A DNA stretch of 49,335 nucleotides, from positions 636,794-686,128 of the forward strand of contig NW_014577078.1 in assembly GCF_000485595.1 (NCBI RefSeq), written 5' to 3'. The position numbers and the translations under genes were made by a program. The DNA is from Priapulus caudatus. Taxonomy: Eukaryota > Priapulida > Priapulimorpha > Priapulimorphida > Priapulidae. The notes beneath the pieces are model-generated. The model made no database searches. It was not told the origin of the DNA and saw only the letters and a program-made list of their open reading frames with translations. This document shows, piece after piece, positions 23,473 to 35,911 of the stretch (positions are counted from its first letter, which is position 1; each line of letters opens with the position of its first letter).

Positions 23473-23766
23473 ATCTAGTACGATCTGCCACCGACTACAA
23501 TTTTGATCGCCCACAATCACTTACCATTCACTAGCACATACAACCTACAGCTATGTAACATATCTGCTACCATCTGCCACACACTACCACTTACCAACCA
23601 TGAGCAATTATTATCCGCTACCACATACAATTAATTACTACGTATTATCTTGCGATCATTTACCGATTACGACAGTATCCACTATAAGTACCAGCCATCA
23701 CCCACTGTCATCCACGACTACCTACTAACCATACAACCTACCACCCATACAACCTACCACCCATAC

Positions 23767-24330
23767 AACCTTGATAGTAGTGGATGGTAGGTAGTAATGG
23801 ATAGTAGGTTGTATGGGTGGTCGGTTGTATGGGTGGTAGGTTGTATGGTTAGTAGGTAGTCGTGGATGACAGTGGGTGATGGCAGGTGGTGTGGGTGGTA
23901 GGTAGTAGTGGATGGGTAGTGGATGGTAGGTAGTAGTGGGTGGTAGGTTGTATGGGTGGTAGGTTGTATGGGTGGTAGGTTGTATGGGTGGTAGGTTATA
24001 TGGGTGGTATATACCTACCATCCACTACTACCTACCATCCACTACTACCTACCACCCACTACAACCTACCATCCATACAACCTACCATCCACTACTACCT
24101 ACCACCCATACAACCTACCATCCATACAACCTACCATCCACTACTACCTACCACCCATACAACCTACCATCCATACAACCTACCATCCACTACTACCTAC
24201 CATCCACTACTACCTACCACCCATACAACCTACCATCCATTACTACCTACCACCCACACCACCTGCCATCACCCACTGTCCTCCACGACTACCTACCACC
24301 CATACAACTTAGCATCCAATAAACTAACCT
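23767..24330. repeat. 15-17-bp minisatellite switching strand at about 24007
   Basis: From 23767 to 24004 the plus strand carries GGATGGTAGGTAGTAGT and GGGTGGTAGGTTGTAT units. From 24011 it carries the complementary CCATCCACTACTACCTA and CCACCCATACAACCTA units. The switch is marked by GGTATATACC. The two halves can pair into a hairpin of over 200 bp. Thr/Tyr/His/Pro-rich frames read here are artefacts. Confidence 0.9.
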
Positions 24331-25198
24331 CCACCCACTACCCACCCATCACCCACTTTCTACCACGACTACCTACTACCCATCTATACTACTACAAAAA
24401 ATGTCTATGCATTCCGCCATTTATTGGTTGAGGACCCCCAAAATTGCCACACTGTTAGTTGATCACCCTGAGGGTGGTTTAAGCACATTTAAAAGGATAC
24501 ACTAAAAACTACTATTTCAAAACAAGTAATATATTAAACCACTCACTACTATACCTACTATCTACTATTACCTCCTACCCATGACTATATATATCACCTC
24601 ATACTCAACTAATACTTATATCACATATCGTTCGGACAATGGTTCCTGATTGTGAAAATGGATCCATTAAATTATATAGCCATCGTCGACTTCATGATAA
24701 AAAATCTTGCATCGCGGACCCCTGTGTCTTCTCTGCGGCCTGCGATTTGTTCGCTACTCAGGTTTCATAATAAATCGCGATTCTAAAACATTTAATAAAA
24801 TGTTTTCGGGAAAAAAATTTGGATGCGCGAAATTTCAATAATATCATAAGCGACACGCTCAAAATTTACGCCATAGATTATTTCAGCAGAGTCCTCAAGC
24901 TACAAAATAATCCGTAGCGCTAGATGATGTATATTTATGATTATGATATCTGATTTATGTATTTATTTACCGCGCGTCTTTCACTGCAAAGGAATATCAA
25001 TTTTCCTTTGGGTCGTGAGCAGCGGTGCTGCTGAAATGTTACGTACACACATGTAGTATTTGTTCACCACGATGGCAAGGACATACGTTGCGTAGCAGGG
25101 ACTATAGCGATAGATGTCCGACACAAAGAGTGTAATTTTCTTATCGCCGAACTGTAACTTTAATCAGTGTGATTAAGCTAGCAGCTGGTACGTACGCT

Positions 25199-28100
25199 AG
25201 TGGGGCAGATAACAGCAATTTTTGAGAGAAATCGTGCAAATAATGATACAAGCATCAAATTTGGCACACTTGTTCTCCAAGTAATACTAATCAAATCTGC
25301 CCGATTGGCCAATTGAGAATCCAAGATGGCGGGCATTTTTTAAGATGCCCGCCAAATTAGCCTCCCGCAGTTGACGTTTTGCTTGGAGTATTTGTAGTTG
25401 TCCGATTTGCATGATCTAGGTGTATATTCCTATATTTTCAAGCCTGCTGAAGTGGATTTTTTTGTTTATAAAGCACACTGACACATATTTTTAGCTCACC
25501 TTAATTTGACATCACGTCAAGCTGAGCTGAATTGCCATGGGTTGTCGCTCCGTCCGTACGGTATCCGTCCGTCCGTCCGTCCGTCCGTCGCGTGCGTCAA
25601 CATTTGGCTACGGTCAACATGAACTTCAGGAACCGTTGTTGACCCACATGTTTGAAATTGGGTCTAGTTGTTACTGCTATGCTCCCATATTAATACGTTT
25701 TATTTTGGAGCACTGCCAGCGTTACTTTCGAGCCAACGGCAATTTTTGGCAAAAATGGAAATTGCTATTAGTCAGTTCAGGTTCAACGGATTTTGCTCAT
25801 TTTTTGGTATTGTGAATGAATAAAGGCTAGGGGTTTTTAATATTTTAAAAAAAAGAAGCAAATTAGGTATGGTTTTTTGGCAATTATATAGGCATATTAT
25901 ATATACGACACGCTGATCAGATAAACAAACAGTCTAGCTGTGGGTGTAACACTCGTCTGGTTGCGTCTCCCTCACGCCCCGCGCCCCCCGCCAGACACAG
26001 ATCGCATTCGAACAATATCTTAAATGCAAAATTCCTGCTATGAACATATTATGATTTATACTATTATTATTATTATGATATAATGATTTATGCTAAGAAA
26101 CATCAAAGCGGGTATAGCGCCATCTACCGTCACAAATTGTGATTCATTTTGGTTTATAAATTATTTATAATTTATATATAATATTATTTATTATTTTTAC
26201 ATGAAAAATTACACATATAATTATCAAGAGAATATAATGGGAGTTCTCCCATATATACTCTTCGTTTCTATAATGTACGTCGATGGTTGCTTAATTAAAA
26301 CTGACTTCTTCTCACTCACTCATTTGTGTCCTTTTTTGTGGTGAGCTACAGTGTCATTGACACTTTCATTTAAGATGGCCACCAGATTATCTGTTTTTCA
26401 TTACGTAAGCTTTGCCCGGACTAGTAAATGTTCAAAGTTATGCATACCATGCCACTGGTCCTCCAGCTGCTACTGTTCACATATGCAGCTGCAGAGTGAT
26501 GTGCAGGGGAGCTCTGACTGAACGCACTTGCATCTTCCTTTGCAACCTTTCTTACAGGAACACTTCGTCAGTTTCCGACAGCTCGCTGCAATAGGGGGTA
26601 GTGCTGTCCAACATATCTGCCATGTCTCTCCTTTCTGTGTCCACTCCCATTCAGCGGGATTGCTCGTGTCTGGATTGGAGATGGTTGCCTGGCCCCAGAT
26701 GATCCCAGCCTGATAGGCCGCATGCTTTGCATGTTCTCTGAGGGCTGCCTGTGTTGGTGGTATTGAGTTGTACGGCCTCTGCTTACGGGCAAAGAGATCT
26801 AGCCTTGCTTCTTCATGACAACATGGGGACACAGCATCCAGAGACTTCCTTGTGTTGCTAATGGCATCTTCTCATTTTGTGACAATGACTGTGCTTGTCG
26901 TCTCTGCTTCACACATCTTTTCCGCAAGGAAGTGAAGCAGCTCAGTCTTGTAGCTGGCGTCACGAAGAAAGCTTTGCCAGTTACCTGGTGTCTTACTCGT
27001 TCCTGTCACTCTTTTTCTGATTCCTTGCCCCCTTTTCGACCTCGTCTCGGATTTCAGACTTGACTTCTTGTACACATCAAAGACTACGTCCACCCGCTCG
27101 TACCTGGCACCATAGGATTCCACCTTTGGGATGATGTCTTCTTTAGCATAGTCATCAAATGTCTTTGAAGTACGTGGAGGTAAGGCATTGATAAGTGCTG
27201 AGCCATCAATCATGATTGCATCTGCCTTTGGTTCTCTGTCTGGGATGTTCACTTGCGCTTAAGAATTTCAACCAGCTGTGACTTCTGACACGTATGAAGC
27301 TTGCCGCTGTTACTGAGAGATGCAGGATGTGACTGATTCACGTGCTTGAAGAATTCTTGCAAGTCACACTGCCTGTTCTGGCACGAGATGAACAGTCGCG
27401 AGAATAACGGAGAGTCGACTTTCAGGAATTTCTCCTTAGAAATTCCCTCATCCTGCTCTTGTTTGAAGAAAGAAACAAGGTTTTTCTTGATTGGTAATAG
27501 AAAGGACTTTTACCTTCATCCTCTAGCTCCTCGATAAATTATTGGAACTGCTCTTTGCCCCACCGGTGATGTGTAGCTACCATTTTAGCTAGAGTTGAGT
27601 CTGCAATGTTCTTCGTGCCTATAGCACCAGCAGGTCGGCTGATTCTTCTTGGAATGGGTTGCCCATCTCCTGCATCACTGCAGAAAGTGATTTCACCTTT
27701 TCAAAGAAAAATTTCTGGGCACTCAGTGTCTGTTCATGGTGTCTGCTGTTGTAGGTGGCATCTTTCATACCAGACATGGCCTCTTATCTAGCTACTAGAC
27801 GACTAACTTCGGGTCCATCGACCAACCATCTACAAAGGGCTGACTGGTCTTCTGTCAACCCAATTTCTTCTCCGTCACCTTTGATCACTGCATTATTGTG
27901 CTCGTGTGCTTGGTCGATCGCCAGGGCAGAGAATTTTCTTCTTGACTTGTGGATGGCGAAGTTCCCTTTGTGAAGCTCCCTGGCCACATCTGGATGTTGT
28001 TGCTCAAGTGACTCATCTTGAGGTGACATATCTCAGAGGTGAATTGGGATCCATCGCGCATAGTTGACATTGTTATTTGCCACGAAGTAAGACACCAGTT

Positions 28101-29516
28101 CTGAAAGTGCTTCACGGTACAAGTTGAAGTCGCCTTCTCTGAATAAGCGGATCAGGGTGAATATGGTGAGCTCCATGTCCAGCACCAGACCTGGAACTGC
28201 AAACTCTCTTTTTTCCGTTGTTCACACCAATCCTCTAAGGTTATATCTGATATGCTAGACTCTTCAGACCGGTAATCATGGTATGCTTTCTTCATCAGTT
28301 TGTACAAGCTGCATGCAGTGATCTGGTGTGCTTGTCTTGTCTTGGTGACACTGGATGCAGACAGGTAAGACCTCTGCTGCACCAGATGAGGCCACATCTG
28401 CTTCCACAATGGCACTGGCCCAGCCACTGTTCCGTAGTAATGTTTCTATCGATCTCAGGGCAGCCCTTTCTATATGAAGTCCACCGAACATGATCATGAA
28501 CTTGTCCTCTCCATATTCGGGCCACTTCCATTGTATTTGTTTTGCCAGATCATACATCGGTTGGTCAGCAGCAATGACAGGTGTCTGCCCTGGGTTCAGG
28601 AAAGCCACTGTATCACAGACCTTCGCCATGGCATGCTTGATCGTTGCAACAGAGTGAGCCTGGTCTCGTCACAGAGGCATCATTGCTGAAATGCTCACTT
28701 CAAATGGATGGCTTTTTTTCTGCGTTGCATGGTGGGCTGACCATGTGATGCTGACTGCATCAACCACATCCTCAGTGAGGAAGATTTCCTACAACCAAGA
28801 ATATTCTTCTTTCAAGTGTGGCCAGATCGACTCGGGTGCTGGTAAGGATTGGCTTGCTACTGGAGGAGGATTGGGGTTTTTCGTGATGTATGCTGGTCGA
28901 ATATTGGTGTATGCTTCTGGAAGCTCTGGAACTTTCTTAACCTTTATTTCTGACTCTAGTTTGAGCGGCTCACGTTCATCGCCAGCATTTCCAGTGCTTG
29001 GATATTGGAAAATGGACACACTTGCACCATGGAAAGATGTTTGAGCTGTGGTCGCAGTCGGATTATGATTTCGAGCCATAGATGAGAGTTGGGCCAGTGG
29101 TGAGGACCAGTGCCAGTAGTCAATCCAATGGATGTGGCTGACTGCTGAAACAAAGGTACTACCTCTAACACTACACCCCTACACCCCATAGCCATGCAAG
29201 CGTATGAAAATAAACAAATGTGCAAAGTGATAAAAATATGTGTCGGTGTGCTTTATAAACAGGAAAATCTACTTCAGCAGGCTTGAAAACATAGGAATCC
29301 ACACCTAGATCATGCAAATAGGACAACTACAAATACTTCTAAACAAAACGTCAACTTCGGGAGGCTAATTTGGCGGCCATCTTGAAAAATGGCTGCCATC
29401 TTGGATTTTCAATTGGCCAATCGGGCAGATTTGATTAGTATCACTTGGAGAACAAGTGTGCCAAGTTTGATGCTTGTATCATCATTTGCACGATTTTTCT
29501 GCTATCTCCTACACTA
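25199..29516. mobile_element. 4.3-kb element with about 295-bp terminal inverted repeats
   Basis: The sequences at about 25199-25498 and 29222-29516 are inverted copies of each other over roughly 295 bp with scattered mismatches. Shared blocks include TTGGCACACTTGTTCTCCAA, CTGCCCGATTGGCCAATTGA and TTCAAGCCTGCTGAAGT. The outermost matching bases are near TAGTG and GATAACAG/GATAGCAG. The space between holds the decayed CXC-family gene on the minus strand, a non-coding left portion (25500-26450) and a short GTCC microsatellite at 25557-25590. Long inverted ends around a coding body are the layout of a DNA transposon. A target-site duplication was not visible, so exact ends are uncertain. Confidence 0.65.
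26470..29079 (-). pseudogene. decayed multi-domain element gene with C-terminal CXC cysteine cluster
   Basis: The minus strand holds fragments of one long protein, in order. At 29079-28390 a single frame, broken by TAG at 28789-28791 and TGA at 28669-28671, contains NPGQTPVIAADQP, AKQIQWKWPEYG and GGLHIE. After a frameshift near 28380 come TKTRQAHQITACSLYKLMKK and, at 28029-27784, KFSALAIDQAHEHNNAVIKG. At 27540-27253 KKNLVSFFKQEQDEG to LVEILKRK is followed by a further frame break. At 27252-26470 one frame with a TGA at 26869-26871 gives DGSALINALPPRTSKTFDDY, RYERVDVVFDVYKKSSLK, NWQSFLRD, and finally CSCKKGCKGRCKCVQSELPC plus more cysteines. I recognise this as a large uncharacterised family found in many copies in marine invertebrates. 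The cysteine cluster resembles CXC (tesmin/TSO1-like) DNA-binding motifs. The function is unknown. Stops and frameshifts show this copy is dead. Confidence 0.7.
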
Positions 29517-29519
29517 TGA

Positions 29520-32500
29520 GTGCAGCTTCAAACTAAGCTGAGCACGAGTTTACTGCCGGATAAAATGATAAAAATTTATAAAATGGTTCCGATGCAGCAA
29601 AAAACTAGCTTCATCGCTAACTAACAATATAGAATACTCCCCTGTCGTGTTGCTGTGATTAAGGTGCCTCGGTGTTGTTCGCATATTACGCACGTTGAGT
29701 ATAAGTATCTTTAAGCACACGGATGGATCCGAATGAGGCATGAGGCGCAGAAATGCTATCATGAATGTGGTTAGCACGTCCTACGTTCATGCCTGCTTCC
29801 GAGTCCGCATGCGTACAAATGGAATCATCGACTGTATGTGTAATCTAGACACTAACCTATTTAGTTAGATCCAGTTAATGCAGTCCAAATACACTGGTAT
29901 AGCAAATACAATCTCAATATTAGATAAAGGGAATCCGGTGGAATAGATGCAGGATTTAGAGCGAGCAGTCTTTCGGATGTTTTGTAGCAAAACGCAATCA
30001 ATCCTGTTTGCATGTAAGACAAATGGCCACAGCTCGTAGAGTGTGTGCTCACGTTTTGTATCAGCGCGTAATTTGTGTAGGCCTACTGACTAATGGTGAA
30101 TTGCCACGAAACATTAAATTTGTGCATAATCCACGCAGCCACGTACTATATCACAATTTTACTCGTGGCAAAAATTGACTTCTTATGATTTATTCATTAC
30201 GCAACATGCAACCTTTAAATCTACTTCTATACGTTCACGCGTATACATCTGCTGGCCTATAACTAACCCAGCAGCAAAATCAGGAAGCAAACGCAGTTAG
30301 AAACTCACCACCGGCGAGATTCAGGAATTTTAAATAGTTACATCCATCATCGTGAGTGAAACATCAGACTCTACTAATGAGCAAGCCATGGTGTTTCTTG
30401 CTGTTAGGAGACGTGTATCGGGTGTAAGGTCCGTCTGTAGACGGCGGGCCGTCCCGAGCTATTAAGGATGAGGATTCGATTTATCATTTAGTCATGATTC
30501 ATTCACATCATGAAGCTCTCACAGTGATACGCACAAATGATACTACACAGTGATACTACACGGTTATACTACGCGCATAATATAGTGCATAGCGCATAAT
30601 ATACTATGCGTATAATATGTGCGTGATATAGCGCTATAGTGATACTACGCGTTAATGTTTTTTGCCAGCAACTATGCTCAGGATTATTTCGAATTCGATT
30701 TTGGAGAACGTTTGGGTGTCTACGTGGCGACGTTTCAATTTGGTGGGTGTATTAACGATCGCACTTTACCACGGAACCACGTTATATCCTCCTGTGTTAA
30801 TTATAGTTAATTTTCATTTCATTTGGCAACGTGTGAATGAAATAATTGCCGCAGTCTTACAGAGAGTAAAATAAGACGTTTAGTTTTATCAAGAAATTTC
30901 GAACTATGCGTAAAACCAATCGATCTCTGCCTTAAATAGCATTGTATACGTAACCACGTATAGCAAGGTAACGCCATTAAGTAAAAGAACGTTCATTCAT
31001 TGAAACCTGTGTTATATCTCCAAGCGCCGATCCGATGTGCTATACTGTATAGCGACCATTACGTGATAATATCAGGAATGTCATAATATAGTCATTATAA
31101 TAATGTTATGTCTATAATTATATTATAGTCATCATATTATGTCTATAATTATATAGTCATCATGTTATGTCTATATTATGACACTTCTGATATTATCGCT
31201 CTTGTACGGCTTTCAATAGATATGATACTATTTTTATATGCGAAAATGAAACCGCGGACAAATAACGTCAGCGAATTAATTTACATGCGTAATTTAAACA
31301 TTTTTTGCATTATATATGATATCATATATTTCGAAATATTAAAAGTCTAGCTTTCCATATCATGAATTTCAAGCATATTTGAGTAATGACTTGTCATTAT
31401 TATTAAAAATGTTCCCTGAGAACTCTTGCTCGAAAATTGTCTGCATGAGCCCTTCACACATGCTGAAAATTCTCCCTGAGCACATTACTATCGATGAATA
31501 AGTCGACCGTTCGCCGTGATTCCGCGCGCAGCTGGAGCCAGACTAGATGTGAAATTGATGGCGAAAAGCATTTTAAAGCGAGCTCAAATATTAGTAGATT
31601 TCACCGTCTCGGCGCACGGCGGGGAAGATTCAACGATGCGTATATCCGTCAGAAGCGTACACATAGGCAGTGATTTCGCCGACCACGACATTACTATTTC
31701 TAATCGATCGTCGAGTATCTTAATCCCCGCGTTTAATAAAATTGATTTTTCCCCGCGATACATTTTTTAATCTTCATGGCCGTGCCTCTGAGGTAACCGA
31801 GGTATTTATCCCCAAGACGAGTACGCGAATATATTGTTTCGGTGTGCAGCTGGGCCATCTATTTGTTATCATTATGACGATGATCTTCTTCGGTTAAAAC
31901 CCCCGTTAATACGGTTATTGAGATGCGCAAGTGAATTGTTTGCCTCCTGCAACTTGAAGATTTTTTGTGTAGTTGCTGCACAAATTTTCTTATCTCGCGA
32001 TGTTATGGCACTTGTTCTATAGGCACTAGACTGATTCATCGTCGTTGCGATAGATTTGGGCTGCATGAGTCAAACGACGTGGGAACCATCTAGGTAACAC
32101 TAGTCGATTGATACACGCGAGTCATCAGTAAATAGGAGCGCAAAGTTTATACGAATTTAATTGTTTGGCTTTTAGTGTCCCTAAATGGTGAATTACGGTG
32201 ATATAATTATAAAGCTTATGTTGGCTAGTAGTTGGTGATAATTGAGCTTTAAATAACGAAAGAGAAACGAATGTAATGATTAAAATACTTAAATGTACCG
32301 TTTAATGTATCGATAACACGGTTTGATAGGAGAGCTACCCCTGTTAGCCATTATAATTTATAATTATTTATTTTTGTCTAAGTTAAGCCACTTTGTCGGC
32401 CTTACGCCGGAAAACCCGCAAAACAAGTGCAACAACGCCACCTACTGTAGCAGGGCGCACTCTGATTGGTGAGAATTTCAACAGACTGATAAGGACGCAG

Positions 32501-33080
32501 ACTGATAATGACAAACAAGGTCAAACGTTAGCGGTCCCAGCAGTTCTCCGAACGGTGCGACCCAGGGACACCCATGCTTTACTAATCAAAGCTGAAGATT
32601 GAACTCTGAACTCTGCGCGCTAACCTTGGCCTGTGTCATAGGCGTCGCTATCTTCGTCCGACATGTTTTTGATCGTCATCAGGGGAATCTGAAACAAGCA
32701 AACAGAGCGTCAGGACAAAAGCGGCTCTTCACGCAATCCAATAATCGTTCCCTGAGGTTGAAATGCGATGTGAATCCTAACTGGCAGGGTGTCGCCCGTA
32801 GTTTGTTTTGAAAGGTTCTTAAAATTATCGCGTCACATTCGCCAACTAGCGGTAATGCGATTGCCGCGGATAGCTAGCGGCGAGTGACGTCATTTAATTA
32901 ATTCATACTAACGCGTCGGGTGTCTCTAAATGTTAAGCTTTTAATGTATGTATGTGTATGTACACAGACAGCACACAATTTCTCTGTGTGCGTACGTAAT
33001 GGCTTGATATATACGGCGTAACATTTTAGTTCCACTAGTCGCGTGAATGCATCCATCGGTCGTATATATGATTCGACATT
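29520..33080. other. stretch without recognised gene
   Basis: AT-rich sequence with one hairpin (31065-31197) and a cluster of short GCGCATAATATA-type palindromes near 30560-30650. The open frames are short, lack splice context and show no domain. Confidence 0.6.
31065..31197. repeat. hairpin-forming inverted repeat
   Basis: GATAATATCAGGAATGTCAT at 31065 pairs with ATGACACTTCTGATATTATC ending at 31197 (about 26 of 28 positions with neighbours). Between them are tandem units of ATGTCTATAATTATAT. Confidence 0.7.
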
Positions 33081-33084
33081 ACAC

Positions 33085-33377
<293 letters not shown>

Positions 33378-34949
33378 CTCTAGCACTCTCACGATCGCTC
33401 GCAATCTCTTTCTTACTAATCGCTAATTGGCAGTTAATATTCTATATGAACAAGTTTTAAGCACAGGTTGCTGCTGTTAAGTGATTTCGAAAACCTAACT
33501 ACATTTTGCGATTAATAATTAATTAATCAATATTTCATGCATGATTATTGCCCTTTCATGCACACCAATTAAGAGCCGTTATTATACAATGACAGCTTAA
33601 TGATTTCATAATTGCTTTCATAGGTTTAAGCAGCAGCAAAAAAATCTGCATAATAAATAATCAATTTTGAGATCGTCGACAGTATACTCTTACGCTTGCT
33701 ATTATTTCTTATTACGGCATGAAATGAAATTCATAGAAAGTTAGAGTAAACACCCGTTTATCTCATCTTATTCAACGTAAGGTGTCATTAGTACATTAGT
33801 TAGCATATATAAACTGTGACCGGTGAAAGCAAACACTAGCATTTTATCACATACGTGGTTGGTAATTTGACTCACTGCTGATTGAAGTGACTGGTGAGTT
33901 TAAGTAACCAATAACTCTCAGCTTCCCATCGGATGAGAACGCCTAGTTAGTCCGCGCGATGGTGCATGCCGTCGTTGGCTTCCGCCAAATTCATCACCGA
34001 ACGAGCCGGTTGGAATCGCAATTCAATAGAAAGGTACAAAAGCTGGATTTACCTCGCGGCACTTAATGCTTCAACGTCAGTGGGTTGACTGAGGCGTAGC
34101 AGCGTTGAAAGTCAAATAACGTAGAATTGTTTGCGTGCACGTAGCTTCGACTCGTACGGGTCAAGCAATTTCAATATATAGCCATGTCGAACATGCACAC
34201 ATACGAGGCACATCGCTATTTGACATACTATGGGCCACGGTATGTCGTCATGCAGTGATAAACATTAACTCAAAAAATCGTATAGAACAGTGAGGTAGCG
34301 TCGTGGAGAACACGCCATTTAACTGTAAGACGCAATATTTCTTTAAAAAATCTAAATAGTCGGTCAGGTCGACACATAATCGCTTATGGGGACCCTCGCT
34401 TAGTGTCGTCTATATCATACAAGAACCTATAAATTATCTTTATCACCTGATGAGTCTATATCGTATGTGGCGGATACGGTACCGTAGTCACCTGCTTAGA
34501 TAAAACAGGCGACGACAGGGACATACCCACTGAGCTCCTTATAGAACATAGACGGGGTATAAATCAAACCGAGTTATAGACGATGGTAGCGCCTCCTCGT
34601 GGTGCTTTGATTAGATAGTGTGTCGGTATAATCGAGCGTCTTTCGTAATTATTACCTGTAGACGTACACAGCGATAGAGGTTTTACCTGGCGGACAGGTA
34701 AGTGATGTTTCGGTGTGGCGCGCGATACACGCGACATAACACAAACGACGACCATGACAATAATAACGACAACGACGACGACGATGATGAACAGCAAGCA
34801 AAATCACCTCTTCCTCTGTCTCGATAATCGAGGGAAGTCTCTTGATGTTTCTGGCCATCACCAGATGCTATCAGCCGTCGTGCTCCTGTGTAGATGGGGA
34901 AATAGACGGAGGAAGATAGAACCGAGTAGGGAGACAGAGATAAAGCGGA

Positions 34950-34954
<5 letters not shown>

Positions 34955-34983
<29 letters not shown>
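34955..34983. repeat. GA microsatellite
   Basis: Simple GA run. A second lies at 35838-35908, and a CA/CG-rich tract at 35430-35520. Confidence 0.9.
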
Positions 34984-35837
34984 AGTGAAAGAGAGCGAAA
35001 AACTTAGCAACTAGCACCACCACGAATCAATCGAACCACCTTCGTCTCTATTGCAGGAATCACAGAAAAATCTACTCCTACTCTGCCATCACGTGTCGAC
35101 GAAAACGCATTCTAATCATGCTCTCGAGTCGATCTCAGCGCCTGCGTTCTCGCGAGAATGAGACAGGGTGCGAGAGATGCAGCATTCACAGGTGAGGCTC
35201 TCTCAGTGTGGCTTTCATGTGCACGCGCGTGCGTACGCATGCAGTCAGTGCGAGGACGAGTACGATAGCAACAGATATCAGACAATTCATCTGCGCAGTC
35301 GGTCATATGATTGACGTTCGTTTCACCGGAGTGCGATATTAAATGACAAATAATCACACGCTCGCTTTCATCCATGCATCCGCATGGTTTGTAAACGTAA
35401 TTATAACTACTCGAAAAATATAACACACAAACACGTACATCCACGCAATCACACGTGCGCGCGCATACACACGCGCACGCACACACACACAGACGTGCGC
35501 ACTCACACACGCAGCGAAGCGCACGCGCACCGGCACTCATCATGCTTAATAGAGACGATGCGTTCTCTATGTCTAAGACTGATTGATATACATCCGCAAC
35601 CAATCGCACACATCCTCCGAAACTGTACAGCGCAAAAATCTCTATCGCAAGCTCTCACGGTGTCCGTGTCCATCGTTTCTCATTGTGAATGATAATTCAG
35701 TGGACGCATATCCTCGCTATGATGCCCGCCTGCACATTCAACACGACGTATTGATAACAGTCACAGCCGCACACGAGACTGCGCGCGCGGATTGCGTAGT
35801 GAACGCATAACGAAACCGTCGCTAACTGCTCGCGATG

Positions 35838-35860
35838 GAGAGAGAGAGCGCGAGAGCGAT

Positions 35861-35908
<48 letters not shown>
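35838..35908. repeat. GA microsatellite
   Basis: Mostly GA units with a few GC interruptions. Confidence 0.92.

Positions 35909-35911
<3 letters not shown>

Larger units (their letters stand above)
19850..24400. repeat. large imperfect inverted duplication with minisatellite outer ends
   Basis: Each arm runs, from outside to inside, through a CCATACAACCTACCA-type minisatellite, a unique core, and a TATCTA-type tandem repeat. Left arm: minisatellite 19850-20140 (G-rich on plus), core about 20735-21215, TATCTA units 21215-21510. Right arm: TATAGA units 22889-22956, core 22957-23425, minisatellite about 23700-24400. The cores are inverted copies (for example ACAACGATCATTCTGTGATC and CACTATCCCGTTAGA in both). 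A further shared block is the left 20330-20400 with the right 23570-23640. The spacer is about 1.3 kb and includes a GA-rich tract and the only assembly gap. Confidence 0.7.

Noticed and set aside
29550-29777. Minus-strand frame with VSDEASFLLHRNHFIN, reminiscent of the catalytic DE block of mariner/Tc1 transposases
   Set aside because: The similarity is a handful of residues and no other transposase motif is nearby.
35112-35609. 165-residue minus-strand frame
   Set aside because: Its centre is a CA/CG microsatellite translation; the flanks show no recognisable protein.
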